Shown piece after piece: positions 17,943-25,957 of a DNA stretch of 64,000 bases. Both the position numbers and the translations under genes were made by a program. The stretch is from positions 310,001-374,000 of the forward strand of contig NZ_JXRR01000001.1 of NCBI RefSeq assembly GCF_000829515.1, in the 5' to 3' direction. A model generated the notes under the pieces. That model ran no database searches. It saw only the letters and a list, made by a program, of their open reading frames with translations, and was not told the origin of the DNA. Numbering within the stretch: the first letter of the stretch is position 1; the number at the start of each line of letters is the position of its first letter. The DNA comes from Jeotgalibacillus campisalis. GTDB lineage: Bacteria > Bacillota > Bacilli > Bacillales > Jeotgalibacillaceae.

Positions 17943-19078
17943 TTTGTGTCCTCCTCTTTTTCCATAAACATTTCATAAATCAATCTTTTTTCTCCCAGAA
18001 CTTTTTCCGTACTATACGTGCTCACCATTATTTGTCTTCCGTTAGTTCCAAGTTCTTCTCTTACATTTATTTGCGTTATAAGAAGTTTGAGCTTGCTGCA
18101 GAATGTTTGAATATCACCGGGAGCCACTGTCCACCCGTTTTTATCATTGTGAACAAGCTCCCTGTGGCCTCGGTTTTCTACTGCTATAACCGGGAGTCCG
18201 CATGCCATTGATTCCATAACATTCACCGGCAGACCTTCTCTGAAACTTGAAGCCACAGCTGCGTCACTTACCTGTGTCCATGTCAGGATGTGTTCCTGAA
18301 ATCCTAAAAAGCGAACATGTTCGCGAATGCCCAATTTCTCAGCCAGGACTTTACATGAATCAAGCAGGGGGCCTTCTCCTGCAAGCAGCAGCTTAACATT
18401 TCCATTGTTCTGGTTTAAAGCACTTAACGCGTGAAGGAGAAATTGCTGGTTCTTATTCCGATTGAATTCGGCTGCGTAAAATAATAAAAAATCATCAGGC
18501 TGATAGCCCAGTGATTTTTTCAGCTTTACTTTTTCATTTTTTTCAATAGAGGTAAATTTAGTAGTATCTACTCCCACTCCGTGAACATGCTTAATCGGAA
18601 TTACGTTAAACCGTTTTTTTGCCAGTTGATAGTCTTCCTGATTAATAGTTATTAAACAATCTGTGTGCCGTAACATGGCTTTTTCTATTGGATAATAGAT
18701 CAGCCAATTTATAAAAGGAGCACCTTTATAAAAGTGAAATCCATGTGCGGTATAGATAATTTTTGTTCCTTTAGTTCGGGATTGCTTTGCTGCAAGCCTT
18801 GTCAGCAGCCCTCCCACCGGCGTATGACAATGGATGATATCGTATCTCTCCTCTTCCATAATCCGCTTGAGCTTTACATAGGCTTCAATATTTTTCGGAG
18901 AAAAGGGGGAGCGCTGGATCGGAATCGTGTACTTCCGGTCAGCAGCAGGCAAGTTAATTTGGCCGTTCGCTGCTACGTGAACCTCCCAGCCCTGATCCTT
19001 AAACCACTGCATGTAAGGAAGGTGAAATGCTTTAAAATGATAATCAACTGTTGCTGTGAAAAGTATTTTTCCACCCAA
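17927..19078 (-). CDS. epsD: EpsD-like glycosyltransferase family 4
   Basis: About 383 residues. ILFTATVDYHFKAFHLPYM, VHVAANGQ, IHCHTPVGGLL and YTAHGFHFYKGAP match B. subtilis EpsD closely, with a C-terminal EX7E-type region in FREGLPVNVMES. The start is taken as TTG 19078, with AAGGGGG 7 nt upstream, giving the same N-terminus as EpsD; the GTG at 19096 would lie within that ribosome binding site. It is an early transferase of the repeat unit. Confidence 0.9.
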   Translation of the reverse strand: MGGKILFTATVDYHFKAFHLPYMQWFKDQGWEVHVAANGQINLPAADRKYTIPIQRSPFSPKNIEAYVKLKRIMEEERYDIIHCHTPVGGLLTRLAAKQSRTKGTKIIYTAHGFHFYKGAPFINWLIYYPIEKAMLRHTDCLITINQEDYQLAKKRFNVIPIKHVHGVGVDTTKFTSIEKNEKVKLKKSLGYQPDDFLLFYAAEFNRNKNQQFLLHALSALNQNNGNVKLLLAGEGPLLDSCKVLAEKLGIREHVRFLGFQEHILTWTQVSDAAVASSFREGLPVNVMESMACGLPVIAVENRGHRELVHNDKNGWTVAPGDIQTFCSKLKLLITQINVREELGTNGRQIMVSTYSTEKVLGEKRLIYEMFMEKEEDTKWIAH

Positions 19079-19096
19079 ATCGGTTCCCCCTTTCAC

Positions 19097-19975
19097 TTAT
19101 TTGGTTTTTTCTTTATCCATAATATCGGATAAATACGCTAGCAAATCATAGCGCAATTCCTCTCTTTTCAAAGCAAATTCAATCGTTGTCTGAATAAAAC
19201 CCATTTTTTCTCCAACATCATAGCGGTCGCCTTCAAACTCATAAGCGTATACTGCTTCTTTTTTGTTTAATTCTGCAATGGCATCTGTTAATTGAATTTC
19301 ATTTCCTGTTCCAGGCTTCTGACTGCTTAGAATCTCCATGATGCTGGGGCTTAGAATATATCTGCCAAGGATGGCAAGATTGGACGGAGCGTCTTTTTTG
19401 TTTGGCTTTTCAACAAGCTCCCGTACGTTGTATAGGCCCTCATCCATCAGGCTGCCATCCACAATCCCGTATCTGGATACATCTTCTTCCCGAACAGGCT
19501 GTACACCTATAATCGATGCGTTGTAGCGATCATATTGTTCCATTAATTGTTTTAAGCACGGTTTCTCTGCCTGAACAATGTCATCACCCAACAATACTGC
19601 AAAAGGCTCGTTGCCGATAAATTTGCGTGCACACCAGATTGCATGCCCCAGTCCTTTCGGCTCCTTTTGACGTATGTAATGGATGTCCACGAGACGGGAG
19701 GATTTTTGAACTTCATCTAAAAGATCAAATTTTCCTTTTTCATAGAGAGTTTGCTCAAGCTCAAAAGAATGATCAAAATGATCTTCTATCGCTCTTTTTC
19801 CTTTACCGGTGACAATGATAATGTCTTCAATGCCTGATTCAATTGCTTCTTCCACAATGTATTGAATGGTTGGTTTGTCTACGATCGGAAGCATTTCTTT
19901 CGGCATGGCCTTAGTGGCCGGTAAAAATCGTGTACCCAGTCCGGCAGCTGGTATAATGGCTTTTCTTACTTTCAT
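19097..19975 (-). CDS. gtaB: UTP-glucose-1-phosphate uridylyltransferase
   Basis: 292 residues, the usual GalU/GtaB length. The N-terminal [23 protein letters not shown] nucleotide-binding loop (seen in parts), LLGDD metal site and EKP sugar-binding motif are present. It makes UDP-glucose from UTP and glucose-1-phosphate, feeding GalE and the glucosyltransferases. A gtaB inside the eps operon is an arrangement that ties precursor supply to matrix induction; B. subtilis keeps gtaB elsewhere. Ribosome binding site AAAAGGAGAC. Confidence 0.93.
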   Translation of the reverse strand: MKVRKAIIPAAGLGTRFLPATKAMPKEMLPIVDKPTIQYIVEEAIESGIEDIIIVTGKGKRAIEDHFDHSFELEQTLYEKGKFDLLDEVQKSSRLVDIHYIRQKEPKGLGHAIWCARKFIGNEPFAVLLGDDIVQAEKPCLKQLMEQYDRYNASIIGVQPVREEDVSRYGIVDGSLMDEGLYNVRELVEKPNKKDAPSNLAILGRYILSPSIMEILSSQKPGTGNEIQLTDAIAELNKKEAVYAYEFEGDRYDVGEKMGFIQTTIEFALKREELRYDLLAYLSDIMDKEKTK

Positions 19976-19989
19976 TATCAGGTCTCCTT

Positions 19990-21822
19990 TTAACTTGATA
20001 TAGGCAGCATTTCTTTGTGGCTTGGTGAAGGTTTGCGATTAGCCAGTTCCAGCAACGTTTCTCTCAGCTCTTCTCTGCTTAAGGCGGAGTATGAAGTGAG
20101 GATCTCTTCGATCTCATCCATAAACAATTCAGTGCTTTTACCAACGTAAATTTTAGGATAAATTTGCTCGTCCTGCACTTCTTCCTCTTTGAGCAGTTCT
20201 TCATACAATTTTTCACCTGGACGGATACCGGTAAACGTGATCGGAATCTCATCTAGCGAATTTCCGGATAGTTTTATCAGGTTTTTAGCCAGATCCACTA
20301 TTTTTACAGGTTCCCCCATATCTAGAACGAAAATTTCGCCCCCCTTAGCAAGCGCACCTGCCTGAATTACAAGCCTTGATGCTTCCGGGATGGTCATAAA
20401 ATATCGAATCATATCAGGATGAGTAACGGTAACAGGTCCTCCGCGTTCGATTTGCTTTTTAAAATGGGGAATCACACTTCCCCGGCTTCCAAGAACATTG
20501 CCAAATCGTACAGCTACAAATTTTGTGTTGCTGACCTGACCCATGTGCTGAACAATCATTTCTGCCAGTTTTTTGGAGGCTCCCATAACGGACGTTGGAT
20601 TGACTGCTTTGTCTGTGGATACCATGACGAAAGTCTTCACACCATGCCAGTCCGCTGCCTGTGCAATATTTTTTGTACCTATAATATTATTTTTTACTGC
20701 CTCTTCAGGATTTCGTTCCATTAACGGCACGTGTTTATGAGCCGCGGCATGATACACTACATCCGGCTGATAGTCTCTCATAACCTCCATCATTTTTTCT
20801 TCGTCCTGCAAATCTGCTATCTCTGTAATGAATTCGATAGAGGAACCCTTGAACGTTTCCTTTAACTCCATCTCAATGGTATAGATGCTGTTTTCTCCAT
20901 GGCCCAGCAATATCAGCTGTTTCGGATAAAACGCTGAGATCTGACGGGATATTTCAGATCCGATCGATCCTCCTGCACCAGATACTAAAATGACTTTATT
21001 TTTAATCGAATCTGACAACAGCGCAAGGTCCATTTCAACCGGGCTTCTGCCAAGCAAATCCTCCACCCGAACATCCCTGACCTGGTTTACTGATACTTTC
21101 CCTGTAACCAGATCTTCGAGCATTGGAAGGATCTTTGTATCCGCTGGTGTTTTTATACATTCTGAAAAGATCGTATTAAGCTCTTTTTTATTCAGCGAGG
21201 GAATGGCGATGACGATATTATCAATCTGCCATTTTTCTACAGCAGCTGCAATGGAATCAACCCCTCCGAGCACCGGGATTCCCATTATATCCAGATGATG
21301 CTTTGAGCGGTTATCGTCGATAAAGCCCACTGGCAGCAAATCGCAATCCTTATTTTGAATCAATTGTCTTGCCACCATCGTTCCTGCCGACCCCGCGCCG
21401 ATAATCAGCGTTCGTTTTCTATGCGGAAAGGAATTAATTAGTTGATCTCTGTACATTCTCCACACGAATCTGGACCCACCTATAAATAAAAGATGCAATA
21501 GCCAGGTAACAGCCAGAAGTCTGAAGGATATTTCCTGCAAAACGATTTGTTGAAGAATAAGTGCAGAGAGCAGAGAGTACGAAACAATTTTAAGTACGAT
21601 AACCAATTCGCCTATACTGGCGTATTCCCAAGCTTTCTTGTACAAATTATATTTCCACGAAAATAGCAAATGTCCGGTCAACAGGACAATTGAACTCAGC
21701 AGGATTGGTTCTGTTAAGACATAAACGTCACCGTTCACAAGAAACCCGCTGATAAAAATAGCGGTTACGACAATAATTGAATCAATGACAACGAATAATG
21801 AAAGTCTTTGCCTGTATGACAT
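19990..21822 (-). CDS. epsC: EpsC-like UDP-GlcNAc 4,6-dehydratase
   Basis: About 610 residues (B. subtilis EpsC about 598). Four N-terminal membrane helices (residues 10-115), a first nucleotide-binding fold ([11 protein letters not shown], about 145), then the catalytic dehydratase domain with [11 protein letters not shown] near 290. This is the FlaA1/CapD long form. It converts UDP-GlcNAc to the 4-keto-6-deoxy sugar used by EpsN and EpsM. ATG 21822 is chosen because AAAGGAGGA lies just upstream; the frame runs open to 21891 without a better site. Confidence 0.9.
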   Translation of the reverse strand: MSYRQRLSLFVVIDSIIVVTAIFISGFLVNGDVYVLTEPILLSSIVLLTGHLLFSWKYNLYKKAWEYASIGELVIVLKIVSYSLLSALILQQIVLQEISFRLLAVTWLLHLLFIGGSRFVWRMYRDQLINSFPHRKRTLIIGAGSAGTMVARQLIQNKDCDLLPVGFIDDNRSKHHLDIMGIPVLGGVDSIAAAVEKWQIDNIVIAIPSLNKKELNTIFSECIKTPADTKILPMLEDLVTGKVSVNQVRDVRVEDLLGRSPVEMDLALLSDSIKNKVILVSGAGGSIGSEISRQISAFYPKQLILLGHGENSIYTIEMELKETFKGSSIEFITEIADLQDEEKMMEVMRDYQPDVVYHAAAHKHVPLMERNPEEAVKNNIIGTKNIAQAADWHGVKTFVMVSTDKAVNPTSVMGASKKLAEMIVQHMGQVSNTKFVAVRFGNVLGSRGSVIPHFKKQIERGGPVTVTHPDMIRYFMTIPEASRLVIQAGALAKGGEIFVLDMGEPVKIVDLAKNLIKLSGNSLDEIPITFTGIRPGEKLYEELLKEEEVQDEQIYPKIYVGKSTELFMDEIEEILTSYSALSREELRETLLELANRKPSPSHKEMLPISS

Positions 21823-21874
21823 ATTGTTCCTCCTTTCAATAGACTGTCCACTTCTTTTAAGCCTGGATAAAAAT

Positions 21875-21923
21875 AAAGTAATGATGTACAAGGTCCTCTC
21901 ATAACCGCATACGTCATTACTTT
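21875..21923 (-). terminator. Inverted repeat upstream of epsC, possible conditional terminator
   Basis: The arms 21875-21889 and 21909-21923 (AAAGTAATGATGTAC and its near complement) pair at 13 of 15 positions around a 19-nt loop. On the leftward transcript the stem is followed by a short T-rich stretch. It directly follows the EAR-like RNA, which in B. subtilis lets RNA polymerase ignore terminators in eps. Confidence 0.45.
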
Positions 21924-21924
21924 A

Positions 21925-22035
21925 TTAAAATATGGGCATTCAACCCACCCTCACCCCACACCAGCGACGACTCGCGTCTAAGGTCTTTCAACCCACGGCA
22001 TGAACGAGTACCTCCATTGATAACAGTAAGGAGAT
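21925..22035 (-). ncRNA. EAR element (eps-associated RNA), candidate antitermination leader
   Basis: The 289-bp gap between epsB and epsC is where B. subtilis carries EAR. On the minus strand it contains a dense G-rich structured block with two copies of a GGGTTGAA-type loop, each closed by complementary bases (GGGTTGAAAGACC-like and GGGTTGAATGCCC), plus GGAGGTACTCG. It has no open reading frame. Position and paired motifs support EAR; boundaries are approximate and no covariance search was possible. Confidence 0.7.
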
Positions 22036-22071
22036 ATCACCACATTTACTATGTAGTTGCGAGAATACAAT

Positions 22072-22087
22072 ATTCTTAATAGAGAAC
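22072..22087. promoter_or_regulatory. Possible internal SinR-type site between epsB and epsC
   Basis: ATTCTTA-AT-AGAGAAC has the same 7-2-7 layout as the island's other palindromes. One arm is a perfect GTTCTYT box (GTTCTCT on the minus strand); the other is degenerate, identical to that at 23524-23530. No convincing promoter was seen next to it. Confidence 0.4.
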
Positions 22088-22111
22088 GTCTTGATTAAAA
22101 AATAAGGTGCA

Positions 22112-22771
22112 CTACTTATCATTGATAATGGCACCAATAATGTTTGAATGGGCTAGTTCCAATACTCTCAAGGCTTCTGAAGCTTTTTCCAGCTCTGTCT
22201 TGGCCCGTTTAAATAGCAGGATTACTCCATCGCAATAGTTAGCCAGTACTCTCGTTTCAGTGAACTCCAGCACACTTGGCGCGTCTACTAAAATCATGTC
22301 GTAGTCCTTGGAGGCGTTTTTCAGCAATTCCTGCATTAACTCAGAACCAATAATTTCAGCTGGATTGAAGGATATTGGCCCGCTTGTTAACACGTCCAGC
22401 TTTCCGATTTCTGTTCGGCTTACCGCTTCTTTCAGCGGCATCCGGTGCTTTAATATGTTTGTAATTCCCGTATTATTGGACAGTTTAAAAATGGTATGAA
22501 GTACTGGGCTTCTAAGATTCGCATCGATCAGCAGAATCTTTTCTTTTTGCTGAGCCATTGAAGCAGCGAGATTTGCAATGGTAATTGATTTTCCTTCACC
22601 TGAGCCGGGGGAGGCTATTAAGAAAACTTTTTTATCACTTGACTCGGTAATAAACCTTATATTGGTTCTAATCGTTCTAAACTGATCGGAAATAAAAGAA
22701 TCCGGATACAAAAAGGTTACGAGGTTTCCTCTTTTAGCGGTCGCTGCCTGCTGCTTTTTGTTTAATATCAA
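22112..22771 (-). CDS. epsB: EpsB-like BY-kinase (capsular tyrosine kinase ATPase subunit)
   Basis: 219 residues. Walker A in SPGSGEGKSITIANLA, Walker A' LLIDANLRSP and Walker B MILVDAPS are the BY-kinase set. These kinases act with the membrane modulator EpsA to control chain length and eps synthesis. The protein stops at GAIINDK and has no C-terminal tyrosine cluster, which EpsB/PtkA kinases normally autophosphorylate. Start TTG 22771 overlaps epsA by 38 bp, with a G-rich ribosome binding site. Confidence 0.85.
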   Translation of the reverse strand: MILNKKQQAATAKRGNLVTFLYPDSFISDQFRTIRTNIRFITESSDKKVFLIASPGSGEGKSITIANLAASMAQQKEKILLIDANLRSPVLHTIFKLSNNTGITNILKHRMPLKEAVSRTEIGKLDVLTSGPISFNPAEIIGSELMQELLKNASKDYDMILVDAPSVLEFTETRVLANYCDGVILLFKRAKTELEKASEALRVLELAHSNIIGAIINDK

Positions 22772-23465
22772 CGATCTCCCCCCCTGTCTTTGTGAAAGTA
22801 ACCTGTTTTTTCTGAAGGAGCAATTTCTTTTTATTTAAATTCGGCACGCTGCCAATGACCGGTATTCCAAGCAGTTCTTCCACTTCTTTTTCTCTGCGGA
22901 TCGTTCCATCGAGACTTTCGAGGAAAAAAGCGAGTCCTACTCCTGCAAGCAAACCGATAGCCGCTGCCATGACGACACTTCTGTTTTGTGATTCATTTAC
23001 GGGTGCAGTATTAAGAGTAGCTTCAGATAGCAGCTGCACCTCTTTGAATGCCAAAATTGATCTGGCACTGCTTTTAAAGTTTTGAGCTGTAGCGTTGGCA
23101 ATATTAGCAGCCTGGTGCGGATCAGTATCCGTTACAAGAATTTGAATGACCTGAGACTCATCAATTCTTGAAACACTGATTTTGCCGCTAAGACCCTGAG
23201 GCGACGTCTGGAGCTCAAGCTCTTCTATGACCTGAGCCATAATGATGGGATCTTTAATCATGACCATTAAGGTTTTCATGTACTCGCTGTCACTTGAGAT
23301 GATTACGCGGGTCGAGCTTTGATACAAAGGAACATTATTGGATTGACTGTAGTAATAGCCGGCAGAAGTCGTTGCAAGTACAATCAAAACAATGATCCAT
23401 AACCTTTTTTTTATTACATCCAAATACTCAAGAAGATTTATATCCCTTACCAGAGATTTACGCAT
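22734..23465 (-). CDS. epsA: EpsA/TkmA-like polysaccharide co-polymerase, kinase modulator
   Basis: About 243 residues, Wzz family. Membrane helices lie near residues 22-42 and 165-185, with an extracytoplasmic domain between. The cytoplasmic C-tail after EVEELLGIPVIGSVP would contact EpsB. It sets chain length and activates the kinase. ATG 23465 is chosen because GGGGGAAGG precedes it; a GTG at 23495 in frame lacks a ribosome binding site. First gene of the eps operon, with an untranslated leader of about 115 nt. Confidence 0.87.
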   Translation of the reverse strand: MRKSLVRDINLLEYLDVIKKRLWIIVLIVLATTSAGYYYSQSNNVPLYQSSTRVIISSDSEYMKTLMVMIKDPIIMAQVIEELELQTSPQGLSGKISVSRIDESQVIQILVTDTDPHQAANIANATAQNFKSSARSILAFKEVQLLSEATLNTAPVNESQNRSVVMAAAIGLLAGVGLAFFLESLDGTIRREKEVEELLGIPVIGSVPNLNKKKLLLQKKQVTFTKTGGEIVDIKQKAAGSDR

Positions 23466-23523
23466 ACCGCCTTCCCCCACATAACTCACCTGCACTTTTG
23501 TCTAGTATATGAATCCTTTTTTT

Positions 23524-23539
23524 ATTCTTAATAAAGAAC
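23524..23539. promoter_or_regulatory. SinR-type operator, downstream site of the eps promoter
   Basis: ATTCTTA-AT-AAAGAAC: one perfect and one degenerate SinR half box, 70 bp downstream of the main palindrome and inside the predicted leader of epsA. Confidence 0.6.
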
Positions 23540-23587
23540 ACTCGTGGTAAATTTTTTTTGATTTCTTCAAGTTCATTTAATAGATTC

Positions 23588-23616
23588 AGTGTAGTTCTTT
23601 ATAAAGAACATGTCAA
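23588..23616 (-). promoter_or_regulatory. Sigma-A promoter of the eps operon
   Basis: Leftward -35 TTGACA (23616-23611), 17-bp spacer and -10 TACACT (23593-23588). Sixteen of the 17 spacer bases are the SinR-type palindrome, so repressor and polymerase would exclude each other. Confidence 0.75.
23594..23609. promoter_or_regulatory. SinR-type operator in the eps promoter spacer
   Basis: Perfect palindrome GTTCTTT-AT-AAAGAAC, identical to 959-974 and 24602-24617, placed exactly between -35 and -10. Confidence 0.82.
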
Positions 23617-23628
23617 CAATTTTATTGC

Positions 23629-24288
23629 TTATTCTTTAATTTTTGCCAGATGGAATCGGAACATTTTCATGAGCTTTTTTCCGTTAAATACATTGAATGC
23701 AAGCTTCTTCTTAGGGGTGGGCTGAGGATCAGGAATTTGAGATAAAAGCCTGGATACAAGAGAAGTATTGTTTTTAATGTCTTCAATATAAATCATAACT
23801 GGCACTAGGGAAGTCGTCGGACCATCCAAAGGGTCACCCACTTGAACAGCCATGGGTCCCAGCAGAATTTTCAACATACGGTAAAGTTTTTTTTCGACAA
23901 TCGCCACATAGTATTTTGGATTATGCTCTTTGACATGATGATCGAATATTTGAAAAAATAAAGAAAAATATCCAAGTCGGTGAAAGTCTTTATGCAAACA
24001 GAATTTATCAATTTCCCAAACCCTGTCCTGATTCTCTTTAATTTCAATTAGTTCAGAGAATTTGAATCGCCCCTCTACTGTACTGTTTACATTAATAGGA
24101 TCATATGGAATAAATTCAATTGTACCGAGGATTGAATTTTTTTCTTTAATTTCTTTTGGACGAAGCAGCATGTAACGGATGCCGTTTTCAGCATAGGGAT
24201 CATTGACCCATTTATACTTTCTGCAAAAGTATTCCCACGTTTCTTCAAATTGTTTTTGCTGCTTTTGCGTTTTCACTACCTGAAACAT
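23629..24288 (-). CDS. GNAT/LuxI-fold acyltransferase of unknown product
   Basis: 219 residues. The layout follows autoinducer-synthase and N-acyl amino acid synthase proteins. A LGTIEFIPYD strand is followed by VWEIDKFCLHKDFHRLGYF (compare the family's E-S/D-R/K-F segment), then a YYVAIVEKKLYRMLKILLG helix. This suggests use of an acyl-CoA or acyl-ACP donor. The gene lies downstream of the precursor-like peptide across a hairpin, with no terminator before the eps promoter. It could acylate the peptide, make a small signal or act on a sugar. ATG 24288 has an AAAGGTG ribosome binding site. The fold is inferred from motifs only. Confidence 0.6.
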   Translation of the reverse strand: MFQVVKTQKQQKQFEETWEYFCRKYKWVNDPYAENGIRYMLLRPKEIKEKNSILGTIEFIPYDPINVNSTVEGRFKFSELIEIKENQDRVWEIDKFCLHKDFHRLGYFSLFFQIFDHHVKEHNPKYYVAIVEKKLYRMLKILLGPMAVQVGDPLDGPTTSLVPVMIYIEDIKNNTSLVSRLLSQIPDPQPTPKKKLAFNVFNGKKLMKMFRFHLAKIKE

Positions 24289-24312
24289 GCGCTCACCTTT
24301 TTCAAATAAAGT

Positions 24313-24359
24313 ATGACAAAGACGTTTTTCACTCTTTAGAGTGTAAAAGTCTCTGTCAT
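24313..24359 (-). terminator. Long hairpin between precursor peptide and acyltransferase genes
   Basis: ATGACA-AGAC...arms of about 22 nt (24313-24335 and 24338-24359) pair almost fully around a tiny loop. The leftward 3' side lacks a run of T. It looks like an attenuator or a stabilising stem that keeps precursor mRNA in excess of the downstream gene. Confidence 0.6.
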
Positions 24360-24383
24360 CTCTTGTAAAAATAATTTAAAAGA

Positions 24384-24515
24384 TCAGCTGTCTAATACAT
24401 CACCAGGGTTACCCGGCTCTTCACCAGGCGGGCAGTAAGGATCATGGTTCCACCCTTTCAACGTCTGAGATACAGTTAACACTTCTAGCACCGGCGCTTT
24501 CCATTCAGTTTTCAT
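24384..24515 (-). CDS. Lasso-precursor-like peptide (43 residues)
   Basis: ATG 24515, with GGAGGG upstream. The leader MKTEWKAPVLEVLTVSQTLKG follows the paeninodin-family pattern P-x-LEVL-x-V-x-x-T-x-x-G, with Thr18 as the usual -2 residue. The tail, from residue 20, reads KGWNHDPYCPPG then EEPGNPGDVLDS. It ends in Ser, as the kinase-modified paeninodins do. No Asp or Glu falls at core positions 7-9 (position 6 is Asp; 7-9 are P, Y, C), so a standard macrolactam is not obvious. The single Cys and Pro/Gly-rich tail are unusual. It has its own SinR-box promoter and is followed by the acyltransferase. The leader peptidase and RRE genes are not in the window. Confidence 0.7.
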   Translation of the reverse strand: MKTEWKAPVLEVLTVSQTLKGWNHDPYCPPGEEPGNPGDVLDS

Positions 24516-24542
24516 TTGTTCCCTCCATACTCATATTTTTTT

Positions 24543-24558
24543 GTTCCTAATATAGAAC
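24543..24558. promoter_or_regulatory. SinR-type operator, downstream site of the peptide promoter
   Basis: GTTCCTA-AT-ATAGAAC, an imperfect version of the palindrome, 59 bp downstream of the main site and near the peptide's ribosome binding site. Confidence 0.55.
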
Positions 24559-24601
24559 ACCAGAGGTCAGGGTATCCGATAGATCATGCTGAATCTCTTT
24601 C

Positions 24602-24617
24602 GTTCTTTATAAAGAAC
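24602..24617. promoter_or_regulatory. SinR-type operator at the peptide promoter
   Basis: Perfect palindrome GTTCTTT-AT-AAAGAAC covering about +2 to +17 of the predicted transcript. Confidence 0.82.
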
Positions 24618-24625
24618 ACATCGAA

Positions 24626-24654
24626 ATCGTATCATTTTCACCTTTCACTGTCAA
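24626..24654 (-). promoter_or_regulatory. Sigma-A promoter of the peptide/acyltransferase unit
   Basis: Leftward -35 TTGACA (24654-24649), 17-bp spacer and -10 TACGAT (24631-24626), with the SinR-type palindrome immediately downstream. Confidence 0.7.
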
Positions 24655-24777
24655 CAGATTACCTATTAAAATCAGCCTCTATTATCTGAATCAAATTAAC
24701 TACTTAAATCAGATCATTTCCATCCCTTTCCTCCTTCTGGTACGATATGACAAACTTGAGAGGAGATGAATTTCCGC

Positions 24778-25710
24778 ATGGTGAATCAAAGTAAATTAGG
24801 TAATTCAAATTTGATCGTTAATCCAATCGGACTTGGAACAAATGCAGTCGGTGGTCATAATATTTACCCGGATTTAAGTGATGAGACAGGAAAGGAAATA
24901 ATACGAACAGCCATTAAGCACGGCATTAATTTTTTTGACACTGCTTTTATTTATGGACCTGAACGGTCTGAAGAATTGATCGGTGAGGTATTAAAAGAAG
25001 AAGGCCGCCGGGAAAGCGTGGTACTTGCTACGAAAGGCGCACATAAATTTGTCGATGACAAAATTGAGATCGACAATTCTCCCGCGTTTTTGACAGAGAC
25101 TGTTGAGCGTTCGTTAAAACGTCTTCAGACGGATTATATTGATTTGTTTTATATTCACTTCCCTGACGAAGATACTCCTAAAGACGAAGCAGTAGGGGCT
25201 CTTAAAGATTTAAAAGATCAAGGCAAGATAAAGAGCATCGGTGTGTCCAATTTCACGCTTGACCAGTTAAAGGAAGCAAACAAAGACGGCTATGTTGATG
25301 TACTTCAATCGGAATACAATTTATTTAAAAGAGAAGCAGAAAAAGAGCTTCTCCCCTACACAACCCAGCATAACATTACATTCGTTCCTTACTTTCCTTT
25401 AGCAGCCGGACTTCTCGCCGGGAAATATACAAAAGATACAACCTTTGAGGACGGCCGAGCGAGCAACCCCATGTTTCAGGGAGATGAATTTCTCAGCAAT
25501 TTAGAGAAGGTGGAACAGGTGCGTAAAATTGCAGACGCTAAAGGTGTTGAGGTCGCTCATCTTGTTCTGTCTTGGTACCTTACACGAAGTTCAATCAATG
25601 CCTTGATTCCGGGAGCTAAGACGCCAGAACAGGTTAAAAACAACTTAAAAACACTTGATGTCGAACTGACTCCACTTGAAATTGTTATGATTGATGAAAT
25701 ATTTCAATAA
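24778..25710 (+). CDS. iolS: IolS-like aldo/keto reductase
   Basis: About 310 residues, (beta/alpha)8 NADPH-dependent reductase. [35 protein letters not shown] with the catalytic Tyr, and [16 protein letters not shown] closely track B. subtilis IolS. The physiological substrate of IolS is not settled. ATG 24778 is preferred, because the ATG at 24766 directly abuts the GAGGAG ribosome binding site. It is divergent from the peptide unit and stands alone, ending before a MITE-like repeat and a strong terminator. Confidence 0.88.
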   Translation: MVNQSKLGNSNLIVNPIGLGTNAVGGHNIYPDLSDETGKEIIRTAIKHGINFFDTAFIYGPERSEELIGEVLKEEGRRESVVLATKGAHKFVDDKIEIDNSPAFLTETVERSLKRLQTDYIDLFYIHFPDEDTPKDEAVGALKDLKDQGKIKSIGVSNFTLDQLKEANKDGYVDVLQSEYNLFKREAEKELLPYTTQHNITFVPYFPLAAGLLAGKYTKDTTFEDGRASNPMFQGDEFLSNLEKVEQVRKIADAKGVEVAHLVLSWYLTRSSINALIPGAKTPEQVKNNLKTLDVELTPLEIVMIDEIFQ

Positions 25711-25716
25711 AATGAC

Positions 25717-25812
25717 TGGTTCATTTCCGTTTCAGGCGGACGCTTACCCAATCGGCGAATACTTGAGCCCACTTGAGTCGTCTCCTTCAATTGCGATAAA
25801 CCTACTTATTAT
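25717..25812. repeat. MITE-like intergenic repeat, copy 1
   Basis: Starts GGTTCATTTCCGTTTCAGGC and ends with a degenerate ATAAACC. It shares its first 24 bases or so with the copy at 60314, then diverges. No coding capacity. Confidence 0.6.
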
Positions 25813-25825
25813 AAAATCATATAAG

Positions 25826-25867
25826 AAAAGAAAATGACTTTGCACAATGCTAAAGTCATTTTCTTTT
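25826..25867. terminator. Bidirectional terminator between iolS and the BCCT gene
   Basis: Perfect 16-bp arms AAAAGAAAATGACTTT (25826-25841) and complement (25852-25867), with a small inner stem. T-rich on both strands; serves the convergent genes. Confidence 0.85.
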
Positions 25868-25957
25868 GTTTAAAATTAGGATGGTATAGAACAACCAGAC
25901 AAATATCATTCTTGCAAAAAATTTCTTACGATAGTCTGGATATCATTTAGCCCAGCC

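Noticed and set aside
23466-23495. GTG 23495 as the epsA start
   Set aside because: No ribosome binding site precedes it, while ATG 23465 has GGGGGAAGG.
24384-24515. Canonical lasso peptide with 8- or 9-residue ring
   Set aside because: No Asp or Glu at the required core positions if Thr18 is the -2 residue; kept only as lasso-precursor-like.
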